DNA from: Trissonchulus latispiculum
Taxonomy: Eukaryota > Nematoda > Enoplea > Enoplida > Ironidae
Direction of reading: 5' to 3'
DNA: 64,000 nucleotides
Assembly: GCA_030248195.1 (NCBI GenBank)
Contig: JASAND010024101.1
Span: 62,001-126,000 of the forward strand
This document shows, piece by piece, positions 35,701 to 46,770 of the stretch (its first letter is position 1; every line of letters starts with the position of its first letter). Both the position numbers and the translations under genes were made by a program. The notes below the pieces were generated by a model. That model was not told the DNA's origin, ran no database searches, and saw nothing but the letters and a program-made list of their open reading frames with translations.

Positions 35701-36067
35701 TTATTAACGTTTTTGTGTATTCACTAATATTACTACAAAAATACCTACCCTAAGCCTTAGGGTAATGGCCGAATACACGAACAGACACAGGCTTTAATTA
35801 ACCCGTGTAACTAGTGCTAACTGTTTCCCGCCATCGAGACTTAAACTTTTGTTTATTGTGCAACTACCTAAGTTCTTCTACTGTTCAAGCAGAGTTTTTC
35901 TCCCTATTCCTGGCAACAGTTCTCTAAACAGCTCCCCCCTTTCCTGGGCAGATAAGGAGATAAGCACCGACAGCCTATACGCTATTGCAGATTGGCATTG
36001 GAGTTCTCTCCGTTACTGTAAGTTTTTATAACCAATCTGGCCCGAGAATCCAATTAAAAAAATTACG
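35701..36067. other. AT-rich spacer
   Basis: Nothing recognisable. A 60-codon plus frame at 35849 has no support. Confidence 0.4.
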
Positions 36068-36340
36068 TCATTGGATTGTTGTTTCATACATTAAAGTGTC
36101 GCCGCCCCATAATCCTTTACCATGTCCTATACCTTGACACTTAGCGTGGGCTTTGCCGTGTCCTCCTTTGTGCTGTTCTGAATAGGTCCCTCTACCGCCG
36201 TTTCTTTTACCACCGCCTACATGGAGGCACCCAATAACCTGCTTGTATATGTTATGACCTCCTTTTCCATTTCCATAGGCGGCAATCACCAACGCAACAC
36301 CCACAACGTCTTGCGACACAAATGGAAAACCATGAACCAT
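36068..36340 (-). CDS. small Gly/His/Lys-rich open frame, unknown
   Basis: A 90-codon frame starts with ATG and is rich in Gly, His and Lys (GGKRNGGRGTY, HKGGHGKAHAK). It lies about 270 bp downstream of PrimPol A on the same strand. I recognise no domain. It could be an exon, a small secreted-type peptide or chance; the composition is unusual for random AT-rich DNA, which is the only reason to list it. Confidence 0.25.
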   Translation of the reverse strand: MVHGFPFVSQDVVGVALVIAAYGNGKGGHNIYKQVIGCLHVGGGKRNGGRGTYSEQHKGGHGKAHAKCQGIGHGKGLWGGDTLMYETTIQ

Positions 36341-36607
36341 CCCTCACACTTCTTATTTTCGCAACCTTAACTGGCATCACAATTGAGGACTGACTCAATT
36401 ACAGTAACAACACACAATCTATTAGTGTTTACTTCAACTTGTGATAATCTCCAGAAACAAATTCGCATTACAATTTTTATCATATATCTTAAAAACAACA
36501 TAATAGAATACACATTCATAGAAATGGGCACACAACAAACAAGAAGAACGCAATTAATTATTGAGATGTAAATATTATAGTTAGCTATTAAGAAACGAAT
36601 TTCAAAA

Positions 36608-37803
36608 CTAACCCACATTATCAAATGGACTATACGGTTCAGACACATATTTAATACATTTATGACAATACTGCTCAATTAGATTAGTAAACAATACGTA
36701 ACGAAAATACACATTATTACTACGATGATGTCTTTTGACATTCTTACAATAGTGATAGTTTGAACAATATAACCATACTGTCTCTCCCGCTCCTTTTTTA
36801 AAGCGGTAAATAATCTTTCGTCCCACTGATCTTTCCAGCGCGTCCACAACTCGTTCGATAGTCAATTTCTGTTCCTCAGTGAATCCGTCCAGTTCTGATA
36901 AAGATCTGACAGCCACTTCGCGAACAGCTGACCCATGGGTAGCTGTCTCTACAGAACTAACTAATGTATTGATCGTTGACACGCGACCCGTTATATCTAC
37001 TACAATATATGTAGTAGGATAACGTTGACGCGTGACAACATCTTGAACAATGTAGTCTTTAATATTGTCACCTAGCCAACAGTCTTTAGTAGGCAACAAT
37101 GTTATAAAGGAGCACGGTTTCTTGGAACCATACATACGAAAATTCTGATGTTTCTTGTAACATCCTATGTCTATATATTTGAAAGCCGATACCATTTTCT
37201 GTTTCACTACAACATTAAGAAAGTTGAATACATCTGCATTACTTCGAAATAAAACTTCTGATGACACTATTATGTGTCTACTGAACTTTCCCGGCCTGCT
37301 GCTATCAAGATCCACAATTCTGGAAAGTCCAAGCTGACTATACTGACGCAATATTGCGTCCAGGCCTGACCTAAATTCTGCATATCGTTCGTAAGACAAA
37401 GTATAGGACTGGCTGGCAGTATCATCCCAATCGACATAGAACTTCATTGCTCGTTCGCTCAGAAGTACTTCATGGATTTGTTTCCACTGCATCGGTAAAT
37501 GCCAATAAACATGCAAAAAATGCGTCTGGAATGCAACCAGAAAGAACCTTTGACCTGACACTGCATATTCAACAGCATAAATTGAGAAAGTTAATCCTGA
37601 CGTATTAAGTTCCCCAACCCGGCGAATTGCATCATCCAGCAAATACAACAAGCTATACTTTGACATATCGGCTGAACAATCACAAACATCGAACCAGTAA
37701 TTTTTCATAATGTTATGAAACTCTTGCAGAGCCTGCGACGCACTTAAACTCATAATGGCTGTTGACAGAGCATGCAAGTTTGAAGGTTCAGCTGCTAGGC
37801 CAT
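36608..37803 (-). CDS. PrimPol-like primase-polymerase, copy A, motifs intact
   Basis: This is an archaeo-eukaryotic primase of the PrimPol type, a family that makes primers and restarts stalled forks. Counting from the codon at 37777, motif I is FYVDWDD (D116 and D118, metal binding). Motif II is KFSRH (S166, H168, nucleotide binding). Motif III has D203 in YIDIGCY followed by QNFRMYGSKK, the arrangement known from animal PrimPol. The C-terminal zinc finger has C344, H350 or H351, C371 and C374. Length is about 400 residues, shorter than typical vertebrate PrimPol. The frame continues upstream without ATG to an acceptor (TTTAG at 37804-37808) with two leading bases, the same phase as copy B, so at least one 5' exon is unseen. 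The stop is at 36608. All signs are of a functional enzyme. Confidence 0.82.
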
Positions 37804-38366
37804 CTAAACAATTAAATAATTATATATTCACATAGCAAAAGTTTTTGTTATGCATTTACTGTACGCTAATGACATAGGATTGTATCTTAGAGATTCAGTT
37901 CCATGAACGGTACGATTAATGACATAGGATAGTATCCTAGAGATGCAGTCCGGGTACCCTGCAGTCCCTTGACGGTACGACCTTTCCCTAAACGTTCAGT
38001 TCATCTGACTATAAATATGCCGCCCCATTTAGGGTGAGCCCCCCATCTATGGGTGGCCCCCCCCATTAAGCCGGCCCCCAAATACAAAATTGCCAAGGGA
38101 TACACCAGTTTAACAATTCAGCTATGGGTACCCTCAGCTATCCAGAATAGTCTACATAAAACTTGTCAACAACATACGCGATAGTAACTTTTAAGTTTCG
38201 GTTGTTCCCCCCTCACTAACACAAAACTCGTACTCCGGGCTAGGTAAGTCTTCACCGCAGCCCCCCACACAGTCACTCACGAAGGCCCGCCTCCAGGCGG
38301 GCTTACCTGGGCTTACTAGTTGTTGGCCCCCGTAGCCTTATTTTCGAGGCTCATTCTCAGATCCGA
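37804..38366. other. upstream region of PrimPol A
   Basis: The missing 5' exon of PrimPol A should lie here or beyond. I could not pick it. The region holds a short duplicated phrase (ATGACATAGGAT at 37869 and 37919), the second copy of the 105-bp dispersed repeat (38010-38116) and a GGCCCGCC(T)CCAGGCGGGC hairpin near 38285. Confidence 0.4.
38010..38116. repeat. dispersed 105-bp repeat, copy 2
   Basis: Near-identical to 11124-11230, in the same orientation, differing mainly in the length of one C-run and one base (ATTAAGCC against ATGAAGCC). Confidence 0.75.
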
Positions 38367-39148
38367 TGTAGTATCTCGGTGCGCCGAGAATCCTGCAGGA
38401 GCGTTCACAGTTGTAAACTTAGACGTTTTCCCATAAACTTTAAAATTACCTGAGTAACACTTTAACGGAGCGGTGCGCCGATAATCATCCAGGACCGTCC
38501 ACAGTTGTAAACTTAATTATACGTTTTCCCATAAAGTTTCAGGTTCCCTGACTAACACTTAAACGGAGCGGTGCGCCTATAATCCTCCATGACCGTCCAC
38601 AGTTGTAAACTTAATTATACGTTTTCCCATAAAGTTTCAGGTTCCCTGACTAACACTTAAACGGAGCGGTGCGCCTATAATCCTCCATGACCGTCCACAG
38701 TTGTAAACTTAATTTGACGTTTTCCCATAAAGTTTCAGGTTCCCTGACTAACACTTAAACGGAGCGGTCCGCCGATAATCCTCCATGACCGTCCACAGTT
38801 GTAAACTTAATTTGACGTTTTCCCATAAAGTTTCAGGTTCCCTGACTAACACTTAAACGGAGCGGTCCGCCGATAATCCTCCATGACCGTCCACAGTTGT
38901 AAACTTAATTTGACGTTTTCCCATAAAGTTTCAGGTTCCCTGACTAACACTTAAACGGAGCGGTCCGCCGATAATCCTCCATGACCGTCCACAGTTGTAA
39001 ACTTAATTTGACGTTTTCCCATAAAGTTTCAGGTTCCCTGACTAACACTTAAACGGAGCGGTCCGCCGATAATCCTCCATGACCGTCCACAGTTGTAAAC
39101 TTAATTTGACGTCTTCCCATAAAGTTTCAGGTTCCCTGACTAACACTT
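38367..39148. repeat. 98-bp minisatellite, about eight copies
   Basis: ACGGAGCGGT recurs at 38465, 38563, 38661, 38759, 38857, 38955 and 39053, an exact 98-bp period. A diverged copy leads the array from about 38367. Neighbouring copies are almost identical and fall into two types (GGTGCGCC and GGTCCGCC), which shows recent local expansion. Confidence 0.9.
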
Positions 39149-39592
39149 CAACGAAGAGACATGTACAAAAATATTTATTCGTTACAATGCCATAAATTTG
39201 CATAACATATAAAATGTGATAAGTATATAATTAGTTATCAGTAAATTCATTAGCATGCACATAAGTTTACGATAATAATATAATCCCATTCTTAGTACGT
39301 AAAATCAAATATCAAACAATCTTAAAGACAATAACAGTGATATATGTAATGTTATGTCATTATTTACAACTGCAACAGCATAAAAAAATACAAACATTAG
39401 TCTTATGTCAAACAGTGATATATGTAATGTTATGTCATTATTTACAAATGCAACAGCATAAAAAAATACTAACATTAGTCTTATGTCAGTTCATAGATTA
39501 CGGTTATGTTAATCATCGTTCAACAAATTATGTTAAATTGTCTACACGAAAATACCATGTTATTATGTACACCTAATTGAAAGGTTTCAGCT

Positions 39593-42500
39593 TCAAATGA
39601 TGGGTCTTTTGCTGTCAGATTTTCTATGATTAGATTTCTTTGCTTCCTTTATTTTCTTTGCTATGTATTCTTCCGTGGACAACCTGAAATCAACCTAACA
39701 AAAACTGTTACTATCAACACAATGACATTATATTAGTGAGTGTCACACTCTACATTATGTACTGCTGTTTTAACGAAACTGCTAGCGATAATATTAGTAT
39801 TGCCCACTCTGTCAATACTTAAGCGTTCTGCTGGCCAAACTTTTGTGACTACTAAGGCTCATAGGGTCCGGCACATAACAAGCAGACAGCTGGATATAAT
39901 AAGGTTGTGTTGCTACGTTCGTCGGGTAATATCAGAGAAAACAATTGAAATGGGTGAGGATATCCGTCCCATACTTCGTACTATTATGTTGCCGATATTA
40001 GGACGCCTGCCGCAGAAACAGGACGCTATGTCTATCAAAACCATTGCACCTAATATCTACTAATAAATCCTGTATAATACTTGTTCAAAGCATTGCTGTT
40101 GTAATTTAGCTAGAGCATTCCATATCAATTCTACGTTACATGTTTACATTACAATAATACGTAGCACATTAGAGTCTATAAGCATACTTGTCAAAACTAT
40201 GTTTTCTAGTTTTGATTCGTTTCGTAGAACATAACTTCATTGAACACAGGGAATTAGCACCAAACCATTGCCTATTAACAAATTATTCTTTGTATAATTA
40301 ACATCAACAATATTGCTTAATCGGGCAGCCACCCGGTTTCAGTCTACTCACTTAATTTCTACCCGCCGCACTGCGTTATATTTGGGCAAGACCCCACCCT
40401 ATTTTCCGCTTGTCCTAAACAATTCAACCTGTACTACGCCCTTATGAGTACATGTGGTGCAACGTCAAAGAATTCTCTATTAATCCGTCACGCTCCGCAG
40501 AGATCCCTAACAAATGTTCCTTACCTAACGCACTTAAAATTTCGCACTTTATCGAAATCCGCACACATACAGATTTACAATTGAAACTACTTTCTCGCAA
40601 TTAGCAAAAACATTAACAAAATCTAGCGAAGGAATCTGGTATCATTGCATCGTTATGTAATACCTGGAATAGACGGCTGTTGGGACATCCTCACGAACAA
40701 AGAAGAAACGACTGACTTCCTTATCCAGTCCGTTTTTCCTGCAATTCAAAAGTCGTAACTGTTGCTCTTTGATGTTCATTGTTCATCCATAAAACTAATA
40801 AACCTTTCCTAAACCATTATAAACTGGGTCTTTCCATAGGCTACTAAATATGGGGCGGGGACAGTGGGAAGGGGGCTGCGTCCCCTTCAATACTGCAAAC
40901 GGGAACTAATTGAATATATCTATGAAACGACACGTTTACAACAAATTTTAAACGTTTTAACACTATAACTCAAATTGACAGTGCTAGTGGTTGGCAGTCT
41001 ACGTATATCTCGATCTTAGCTTTAAATTAGCCCATATTTAAATAATCCATTAACGTTTATTAAAACAATAACTTTCGTAGTAGTAAATATGTTTCACATA
41101 CTGTTCATTTCCATTTTTCACTGTCGCAGTCAGAGTATCCTTATTTAATGAGACTTTGCAGTCAACAGTGAATTCTTGGCTGAACCTAAATCAGGCAATT
41201 CAACACGTTACATAAAACATACTGTATCCATAAAACAGTTACTATTACACCAAACAGAGAGCACGCAATTTCAAAACGGAGTTAATAATTTTAATGTTAT
41301 TTTTAACAATGAAATACAGCATTAATTCGACAGTTAATAGGTTTATAGCTTAAATTTGTTTGATAAAAGATGTTTGTAATGTAACGCTGTCGACTTTTAA
41401 AATACACATAAGAAATAGTAAAAACGAACCTTTACCCAGGTACGATTTTACTGAACAGGTTTCAGTGAACCAGACCACATTTTGTGTCATTAAAAACAGT
41501 CAGAACTGATTCCTACCGTTCCTCTGCACTGCTAACTTCTCCATATGTGTTGGAAACAAAGCTTAGAACCCTTTCTTCTTTCTCAGTATAATCTGAGTCT
41601 GACCGTTCCGCTAATTCCCCACTGCATCTATATTAGAAAGAATTGATTTCCCTTTTATTTTAATAACCTTTCCTTTAGTACAAAATTACCTAAGATTCCG
41701 CTTCAGCAATAATATTGAACCTCTGAACCTCTGAATTGAAGACTATAAAAAGGCTGCTGTAAACTATCAATTTACTTTTCACACAACAGAAGACTAACAT
41801 ATTAAACTCCATTTAGTGGGCTAACCTTTGATAAAGAGAATCACTATCGGAAACAATCCAGGCCCTGTCTTCTTCCGCTGTACTACAAGCAAACATAATA
41901 CAATTACTAGTGGACAGTATACTGTTATAAGGCATATGGAACGCGTGCCAACCGGAGCCTGTTCTTGCAGTTGCAAACATTGGTGTTGGAGTAGCCTGTC
42001 TGTCCAGAGAGTCCTACAGGACTGGTCGTGCCGCAGAGCGATCTGGCAACGCACCCCACCCCAGTGTGTTGGGAGGGGGGCGTGGTCTGTGCGTGCTCGT
42101 TGCCCCCCTTTCTTGGCTTATTGTAGGTAATTATTATTGGGAGGGGGGGCGGCTCTTTGGAGCGGGCTTTGGGGGGGGGGGGACTGAGTCATTGCTGTGC
42201 GGAGGTATTATACTGTTATAATTATTGTTCAAATAACATGCCCGATTTGTTTTCAGGGTTATAGTCGTATACTAAACGGACACTTTTTTTGGAGAGGGGA
42301 GGGCGCATTTGTGGGGGGGCCAATATGGGTGGGGGTGATTATGGGGGACGCCCCACCACCACGACTAGACTAATACCAGCTCTTCGTAAGCCTAACCATA
42401 TACCTGCTTTGTAGGCCGAGTGGAAAGGAGTACGTGTTAGACTAAGCCCAGCCCTTCGTAAGCCTAACCGTCTACCTGCTTTGTAGGCCCAGTGGAAAGG

Positions 42501-45500
42501 AGTACGTGTTCAGTCCTTGGAGTCCGCTAGCCAGTTTAATCAGTAGAACAATCCCCGCGCATTTGAAGTGCTTATAAGAATTTCTGTTATGCCTCCAACA
42601 GCCCTAAACTTTGATAAAGAATGAGTATCGTAGACATTAAACGAAATACCACAAAGTCTTACTAAACATGTGCTCGTTCCATAGTTTGACAAGAACCCTA
42701 ACCGCTTTCGCACAGTACGTAGGTCTTTGGCTTTTTTCCTCCATAATCGGCCCCCTCCAGCATTACGGCCTGCCGTCCCCCCACACTCAATAACTCAACA
42801 GAAAATTAGGGTTTTGATTGTCAAATAGCAAAAATTGTACCGGCTTCGCCGGATGTTTAGGCATATAGTCAATCGGGAAAAAAAAGCCAAGTCAAAATTT
42901 CGGGAAAAAAAAGCCACGACCGCTGTGGCCTAACGGATGAAGCTATTGCAGTAATATTTGGCATGTAGAATGGCGACCTCAATATAAGCCCACACGCTGA
43001 TTTTTAGCTTTCTATATCTCCTCTATAGTCACCAGCGGGGTCGACATTTTTTGGAAAATTTTGTTCCTGAAAAGGCGGGAAAACGGTAATGTTTCAAAAA
43101 TTCATAACTTCAGTGTCAATAGCGCTATCTGAATAATTTCTATTGCAATCAAGAGAGAACATGTCTGGCTTTGTCCTCATACTATTGCAAACAGTTCAAT
43201 ATGTCACATTGTCTCTGGGCAGGTGTGGCTTTTTTTCCCCGATGATTTTGACCCATCGGGAAAAAAAAGCCAGTCGATTGCGAGGCCCATAGTGAGCAGT
43301 TTTTCTGGATTTCTGGCATGATAACTATGTTGAAAATAATCAGCAATTCAAGTTTTACAAAGCAATACCGTTTGTAGGTGGACAGCCCCTGAAATGCGCA
43401 GCTTTTGGACTAATATGTCACGTCAGTCGTTTTGACCGTTACACTCCACATTTCATCCGGAAACTGGCACATTTGGCCAAAAAGAGCATTACGAATTCAT
43501 TGGAAAACACTATTTTGTGGTTAGCCTTCGTTTTAGCAAGTTTTTAAAAAATTTATATGTTTACGTTATATTTGATGAAACCTAGCCAGTTTATGCTGCA
43601 AACTAAAAAGTTCTATTTAATGCTTTACGAACGCAATTTGCCTCGGTAAACAACACATCTAGAGTAAATAAGCGACGCTGAACACGTTGGAACACTCAGA
43701 ATTGGTCTACGCCTTCAGGATATGCTTCGACTAAAGTGGCTTTTTTTTCCCGATGAGTGGCTTTTTTTCCCGATTTTGGCTTTTTTCCCCCAGGAAATAA
43801 ACCACATAGTACTCTCTATTGCTATGGTCCAGAGAAGTCATTAATACATGAAAATAATCCGGAGGGGTTGCCATTCTTCAAACTACAAGAATTTTCCCAT
43901 AATTCCAAAAAATGAGTTCTACATGTCCAAAAGTTTGAAAAAATGGCGTTTTTTTACCGATTGACTATATTTCCAATTTTAACCTTTAATTTAAGTTAAA
44001 AATGGTTAATTTTTTAACTCTCCATAAAAAATATACCTATTTTATAAGCATTTTCAAATACTATTTGGCCCCAACAGAACTCTGTGCCCCCCTCCATACC
44101 TGGGGGCGGCCTCCCCCATACGTCCCCCCCCCCCAGAAATGTTTGTCTAGGAAAAAGCCAGCCTCTGTTACTAAAGATAATTACAGTACCGTACAATTAT
44201 TTGCTGCAGCTACTTACTATACAAAACAACACCACAAACCTCTGCATAGTCTCGTCACTTTGTTCACCTGTCCCAAAACTGTCGTTATCGTTAACAGACC
44301 TAAAACATAAAATATAAATTAGAATACCAATTGATTATGCACATTTACTGCTGCAGTTGTGTGCTGCAGTTGTGTGATAGTTACGGCAATGCTCCGCCGG
44401 TCGTGAACACACTTGCAGTCCGTGTCCCCCCCCAGACTTGGAGGGAACCAGCCCCCAAACTGCAGTCGCTCACAAATTTGTGCGTACGAAAAACCAATCA
44501 ATGTTTCTATGTTTCTGTATATACACAACAACTACCCAAATATTCTTACTCTCCACTACTGTATCCACGACCGGCATCCCGTGCTTCCCAATCAATGAAA
44601 CTTTTTCCAATTCTCTTCACTTCGTCATTGAATGCTTTACTAAACCAATAACTATATATATACACAACCAAGAGTATTTGTTCCAATAATGAAAACCAAA
44701 CGTTGCCTGGTTACATTCACATCCTCCACGACTGGGCTTATTCTAGGGATTTTTTCTTGGGGGGGGGGGGCTTCTAGGGGGGGCCCCCCCAAAGGTCCGA
44801 GGGACAAGGAATTTTGGGGGGAGGGCCAAAATTTAACTAAAAATATGCTAAAAATTGCGCTATTTTTCTGGCATATACTATTAAAGTTGATTTTCATAGC
44901 AAAAATAAGCAGATTTAGTGTTGAAAAAGGGCTTAAATTTACTTAAAATCTCCGGCGATGCCGGAAATTTTAGAAAAGTTGGCCTTCTCAACTATTTTAT
45001 CAGGAACAAATTAGTTACCACAAGGGGCGCCCACTTTTTTTTTGGGGGGGGGGCCAATTTTTTGGAGGGGAACACGATTTTTGGGAGGGGGGGAAGGGTG
45101 TTTATGGGGGGGGCCCTGCCCCCCCCCCAATAGAATAAGCCCACCACGACACCTGACGCTACCTCTTCAGGCTCAAACAAATATAATTGACATAACATTT
45201 AATTTGAAAACCTGCCGGTTATTGCCTTATGTATAGCCCGCACTATTAGGCTAGCCCTAACCTAAACAAATGTCACATCCAGCGCCCCCTCCCCCGCACC
45301 TTCACTATTGGATAAGTTAAACATGATAATATTTCAAATTTATGAGAATATTTGTTAATTAAGTTTGCATGTTCTGCACACCTTATTATGAGTGCGGTGC
45401 ACGGCCACTAAACTGGGCGTACGGTCGATCAGCGAGGGTAGGGGTGCAGGGCGGAATGGGGGGACGGCTCCTTACCTCCACACCGTACAACAAAAAACCT

Positions 45501-45897
45501 AGACAAGAAAATAATAATATTACTGTGTACGTATCTTTATTCCTATTAAGATCTAACGAAACGCATTTTCTCTGACAGAATATAACAAACGCATAACTGA
45601 ACATTGTAACCAGTACTTACAGTTGGCTATCTGTAGCTTGCTGGCTTTCATGATCATTTTCTAGAGAATGCTCAGTATCATTACTGAAAAAATAAAATAC
45701 AGATTTGTAGTAAAAAATTCTAATTGTAAATATTTGGTGTGATACTAATCATTAGTCGTCAGAACACAACATAAACCCATTTCCCGTTGTAAGTAAACAT
45801 AACTAAATTCACGTTCACAAATAGCACTGTCTAGTTATTAACAGATCACTGCATACATATGTACCTCTCGGATTCTGATTCAATCCTTGCATTACAT
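39593..45897 (-). CDS. gene 2: small acidic protein in nine phase-2 exons
   Basis: I do not recognise this protein. Nine minus-strand exons join in frame: 45897-45865, 45683-45621, 44639-44550, 44459-44385, 44299-44240, 41882-41826, 41627-41517, 40738-40664 and 39683-39593. Every intron is phase 2 and the joined frame (about 217 residues) ends at TGA 39593-39595. Donors include GTAAGT, GTAAGA and GTAACT. For several exons, such as 41627-41517, the other two frames contain stops. Pieces are acidic and Ser-rich (RSDSDYTEKEE, VSDSDSLYQ), one contains VKRIGKSFIDWEARD, and the end is Lys-rich (YIAKKIKEAKK). The shortest exon (33 bp) is the least certain, and 44459-44385 is G-rich and could be chance. 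The 5' exon with ATG is not seen. Introns hold a transposase fragment (antisense) and a mariner-like element. The exon logic resembles gene 1. Confidence 0.5.
39892..40021 (+). pseudogene. fragment of the CRC transposase 3' region
   Basis: The plus strand encodes a stretch about 90% identical to residues near the C-terminus of the transposase at 27688-32900 (IRLCCYVRRVISEK, ILGRLPQKQ). Homology stops just after CAGAAACAG, where the parent continues GTGCAA. That is a possible splice donor in the parent, so the copy could derive from a spliced transcript or from a related element. It lies antisense in the last intron of gene 2. Confidence 0.75.
42366..42510. repeat. 72-bp tandem duplication
   Basis: The unit TAGACTAA...TGGAAAGGAGTACGTGT occurs twice with a 72-bp offset within a gene 2 intron. 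Confidence 0.75.
42866..43967. mobile_element. mariner-like (TA-target) non-autonomous element
   Basis: The ends TAGTCAATCGGGAAAAAAAA and, inverted, TTTTTTTACCGATTGACTA are flanked by TA on both sides (42864-42865 and 43968-43969). The words GGCTTTTTTTCCCGAT recur inside in both orientations. There is no transposase. A partial copy is joined to the PrimPol C fragment at 35576. Related words (GGGTTTTTTCCCCC) appear near 47880 and 48085. Confidence 0.75.
44733..45143. mobile_element. inverted-repeat element TGGGCTTATTCTA with 7-bp duplication
   Basis: TGGGCTTATTCTA at the left and TAGAATAAGCCCA at the right are flanked by CCACGAC (44726-44732 and 45144-45150). The 411-bp interior is G-rich with no coding sequence. 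Relatives lie at 46212-46505 and 47059-47353. It is in an intron of gene 2. Confidence 0.75.
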
Positions 45898-46053
45898 CTG
45901 TGCTTTGGTGGAAGAAGTACAGACAGTTGAGACATTTGCAAATATGAATGCGTAATGACGCCTAAATTAATTATTTTTAAGCCTGATGATAGGTGCGGCT
46001 GATTAAGAGCTGATAGACAGCATAGGCACGTACATACAAAATGCCTTACGTAC

Positions 46054-46060
<7 letters not shown>

Positions 46061-46091
<31 letters not shown>

Positions 46092-46715
46092 TCGTATAGT
46101 TAATATATTTGCTCATTAGCAAAAAATAGGTGTTTCTAATAATTTTTTTAACAACATTTCTTCCCCCTGCCAATAAATCCGTTACCAAATTTTCTCCCCC
46201 CACCCATCTGCGCTTATTCTAGGGATTTTTTCTTGGGGGGGGCTTCTTGCGGGGCGCCCCCCCCCCCCAAAGGTCCGACGGGCAAGGAATTTTTGGGGGG
46301 GGCAACAATTTTTCGAAAAATATACTAAAAATAGCGCTATTTTTCTGGCATATACTGTAAACGTTGACTTTGATACCAAAAATAAGCAGATTTGCGCGCC
46401 CACTTTTTTAGGGGGGCCATTTTTGGGGGGGGGGGGGGTACGATTTTTGGGAGGGGGAAGCGTGTTTATGGCGTGCCCCCCCGCACCCCCCCCCACTAGA
46501 ATAAGCCGAGCCCATAAATCCGTGGGCCCCCCGCCAGATCGGGGGGCAGGGGGAGCGCAACGAGACTTGTTCCTCTAAAAAAAATAGATCAGACATTTCC
46601 AAATATGTATGGGTAATGACGCCTAAATTAATGATTTTTATGCCTGACGATAGGTGTAGCTGGGTAAGAGCTGATAGAGACCATTGCCAGGTACATACAC
46701 GGTGCGCTAATTACG

Positions 46716-46770
<55 letters not shown>

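Noticed and set aside
38367..39148. CRISPR array
   Set aside because: The 98-bp units are continuous tandem copies without unique spacers, and the genome is eukaryotic.
41821..42130. Opposed open frames around 41.8-42.1 kb
   Set aside because: The phase-2 exon 41882-41826 in another frame explains the coding signal better; the long frames have no support.
44014..44196. Possible extra exon of gene 2 (SNRGWLFPRQTF)
   Set aside because: Its best donor (CAGGTATGG) gives phase 1, not phase 2, and the frame depends on the length of an 11-base C-run.
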